DNA of 64,000 bases, taken from positions 3,286,001-3,350,000 of the forward strand of contig OZ243980.1 in NCBI GenBank assembly GCA_965214875.1, given 5' to 3'. Both the position numbers and the translations under genes were made by a program. The DNA comes from CBDAUN01 sp965214875. GTDB taxonomy: Bacteria > Pseudomonadota > Gammaproteobacteria > Arenicellales > JAJDZL01. The notes beneath the pieces were generated by a model. The model was not told the DNA's origin. It made no database searches and saw nothing but the letters and a program-made list of their open reading frames with translations. Of this stretch, positions 63,085 through 64,000 are shown in pieces; position 1 is the stretch's first letter; every line of letters starts with the position of its first letter.

Positions 63085-63879
63085 ATGGTCGGTTTCGCAA
63101 TGCTCATTGAGGCCAACAACATTCAGCTCAACTGCGAGCTGTCCGGAATTGCCGACGGACAGACAGTCGTTCTAAGCCATGTCATCGGTTCGAGCCTGAT
63201 CATGTGGAACCCGCAGATGCATGTTCTCAATGAGCGCTATCGCGTGCTTCGCTACGACACCCGGGGGATGGGCTTGAGCTCGGCTCCGGACGAATCCTAT
63301 TCGATGGAAATGCTTGTGGCCGATGCCGTCGCGCTTTTGGATGCCTGGCAGCTCGAACAGGTCCATTGGGTCGGGCTATCGCTTGGGGCAATGATCGGAA
63401 TGGGGCTAGCGATCCACCACCCCGAAAGGCTATGCAGCCTAGTGTTGCTCGACACTTTCGCAACCCCTTCGGAGCAAGCAAGGCAGCTGTTCGAAAGCAG
63501 AGTCACCGCAAGTAGCATGGAAAGCATGGTAGATAGCGCTTTGGGAATCTGGTTTACCGAATCATTTCGAAACTCAAGGTCGAGAGAAATCGAATTGAAT
63601 CGCTCGCAATTTCTCGCCACCAGCTTGGCAGGCTATATCGGAAATTGCCACGCAATCATGAATCTTGACTACCTGGATCAACTCGATCGGATTCGCGCGC
63701 CTACCAGCCTGATCGTTGGCGAGTTCGACCGGGCAACACCGCCCGGCGATTCGATGGCTATCAGCGAACGTATCGCAGGGTCGCAAGTCCACTTGATTAA
63801 AGATGCGGCCCATCTTTGCAATGTCGAACAACCAGCTCAGGTCAACGCCGTACTGATGAATTTTCTCGATCAGTTCTGA
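63085..63879 (+). CDS. Alpha/beta hydrolase (3-oxoadipate enol-lactonase-like)
   Basis: 264 aa. Alpha/beta-hydrolase fold with the oxyanion region VVLSHVIGSSLIMW, RYDTRGMGLSSAP, nucleophile GLSLGAMIG, the acid in GEFDRATPP, and His in DAAHLCNVEQP. The pattern fits PcaD-like enol-lactonases, but no other ketoadipate genes are nearby. The start may be the internal ATG of LIEANNIQLNC (63100). It is the intact counterpart of the truncated copy at 60070. Confidence 0.8.
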   Translation: MVGFAMLIEANNIQLNCELSGIADGQTVVLSHVIGSSLIMWNPQMHVLNERYRVLRYDTRGMGLSSAPDESYSMEMLVADAVALLDAWQLEQVHWVGLSLGAMIGMGLAIHHPERLCSLVLLDTFATPSEQARQLFESRVTASSMESMVDSALGIWFTESFRNSRSREIELNRSQFLATSLAGYIGNCHAIMNLDYLDQLDRIRAPTSLIVGEFDRATPPGDSMAISERIAGSQVHLIKDAAHLCNVEQPAQVNAVLMNFLDQF

Positions 63880-64000
63880 GCTGAAGTGCCGACGCTAGCT
63901 TCAGCAAAACCACAAATCCCGGTAGCGCCTCAGTTTGAGAGTCATGCGCGTCTGCATGGGCGTCATTTGCCCGGGCGCTGGCGCACTCCACGTAGCCGTT

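Noticed and set aside
1..64000. CRISPR array, rRNA or tRNA genes
   Set aside because: No regularly spaced repeats, rRNA-like blocks or convincing cloverleaf sequences were noticed by eye; a tRNA scan could still find one.

Overview
The window looks like a chromosomal segment of a gammaproteobacterium, probably marine or host-associated. The evidence is the gene order plsY / folB / pteridine reductase / midA / uppP / cca at 10.8-16.0 kb (E. coli has plsY-folB-uppP-cca in this order), a BatA-BatB/C-BatD block, an ectoine hydrolase, moderate-GC host genes, and several very GC-rich insertion sequences in different stages of decay. No rRNA, tRNA or CRISPR array was seen by eye.

Layout. 1-4.1 kb: aerotolerance-type genes batA (3' part), a fused batB/batC, and batD. 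4.2-4.7 kb: an orphan nitrile-hydratase-like-leader (NHLP) RiPP precursor with a strong promoter, an operator-like palindrome and a C-terminal hexapeptide RYCACL. 4.9-10.6 kb: an accessory/defence-like block with an AAA/DUF4143 ATPase behind a 12-bp inverted-repeat operator, an AAA ATPase carrying an EF-hand-like loop, and an NgoFVII-like restriction-modification pair. 10.8-17.7 kb: core metabolism (plsY, folB, pteridine reductase, midA, uppP, cca, an NDUFA9-like protein, pyrE). 18.1-21.6 kb: an OLD-like ATPase gene split by an ISNCY-like element. Removing the element and one 6-bp target duplication restores one 575-codon frame. 22.4-24.8 kb: a 4Fe-4S protein, an FAD/NAD oxidoreductase and a phosphoesterase. 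25.0-32.1 kb: a branched-chain amino-acid type ABC importer, an enoyl-CoA hydratase and an ArgE-like deacetylase. 32.1-41.7 kb: a sterol biosynthesis locus.

The sterol locus is the highlight. It holds squalene synthase, a TPR protein, and a compact minus-strand operon: C4-type 3beta-hydroxysteroid dehydrogenase -> 119-aa unknown protein -> sterol C14 reductase -> CYP51 -> a 1134-aa protein that joins a squalene-epoxidase-like flavoprotein to an oxidosqualene cyclase in one chain. Together these could take farnesyl diphosphate to squalene, oxidosqualene, a lanosterol-type product and 14-demethylated sterols. I know of no described bacterial epoxidase-cyclase fusion, although I cannot search.

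42-46.5 kb: an AI-2E-type permease, oligopeptidase B, a methyltransferase remnant and a Calx-beta-like secreted protein. 46.5-49.7 kb: an ISNCY relic, an intact IS481-like element, and a coiled-coil PD-(D/E)XK protein. 50.1-53.9 kb: ectoine hydrolase, a formyltransferase-like protein and a penicillin-binding protein. 54.0-56.6 kb: a DUF262/HNH pseudogene split by a second ISNCY-like copy, and a cupin. 56.7-63.9 kb: thyA, folA and an alpha/beta hydrolase, with two IS1380-like copies and a partial duplication that left a folA remnant and a truncated hydrolase. All four large IS copies keep their own target duplications, so they inserted independently and have not recombined with one another.
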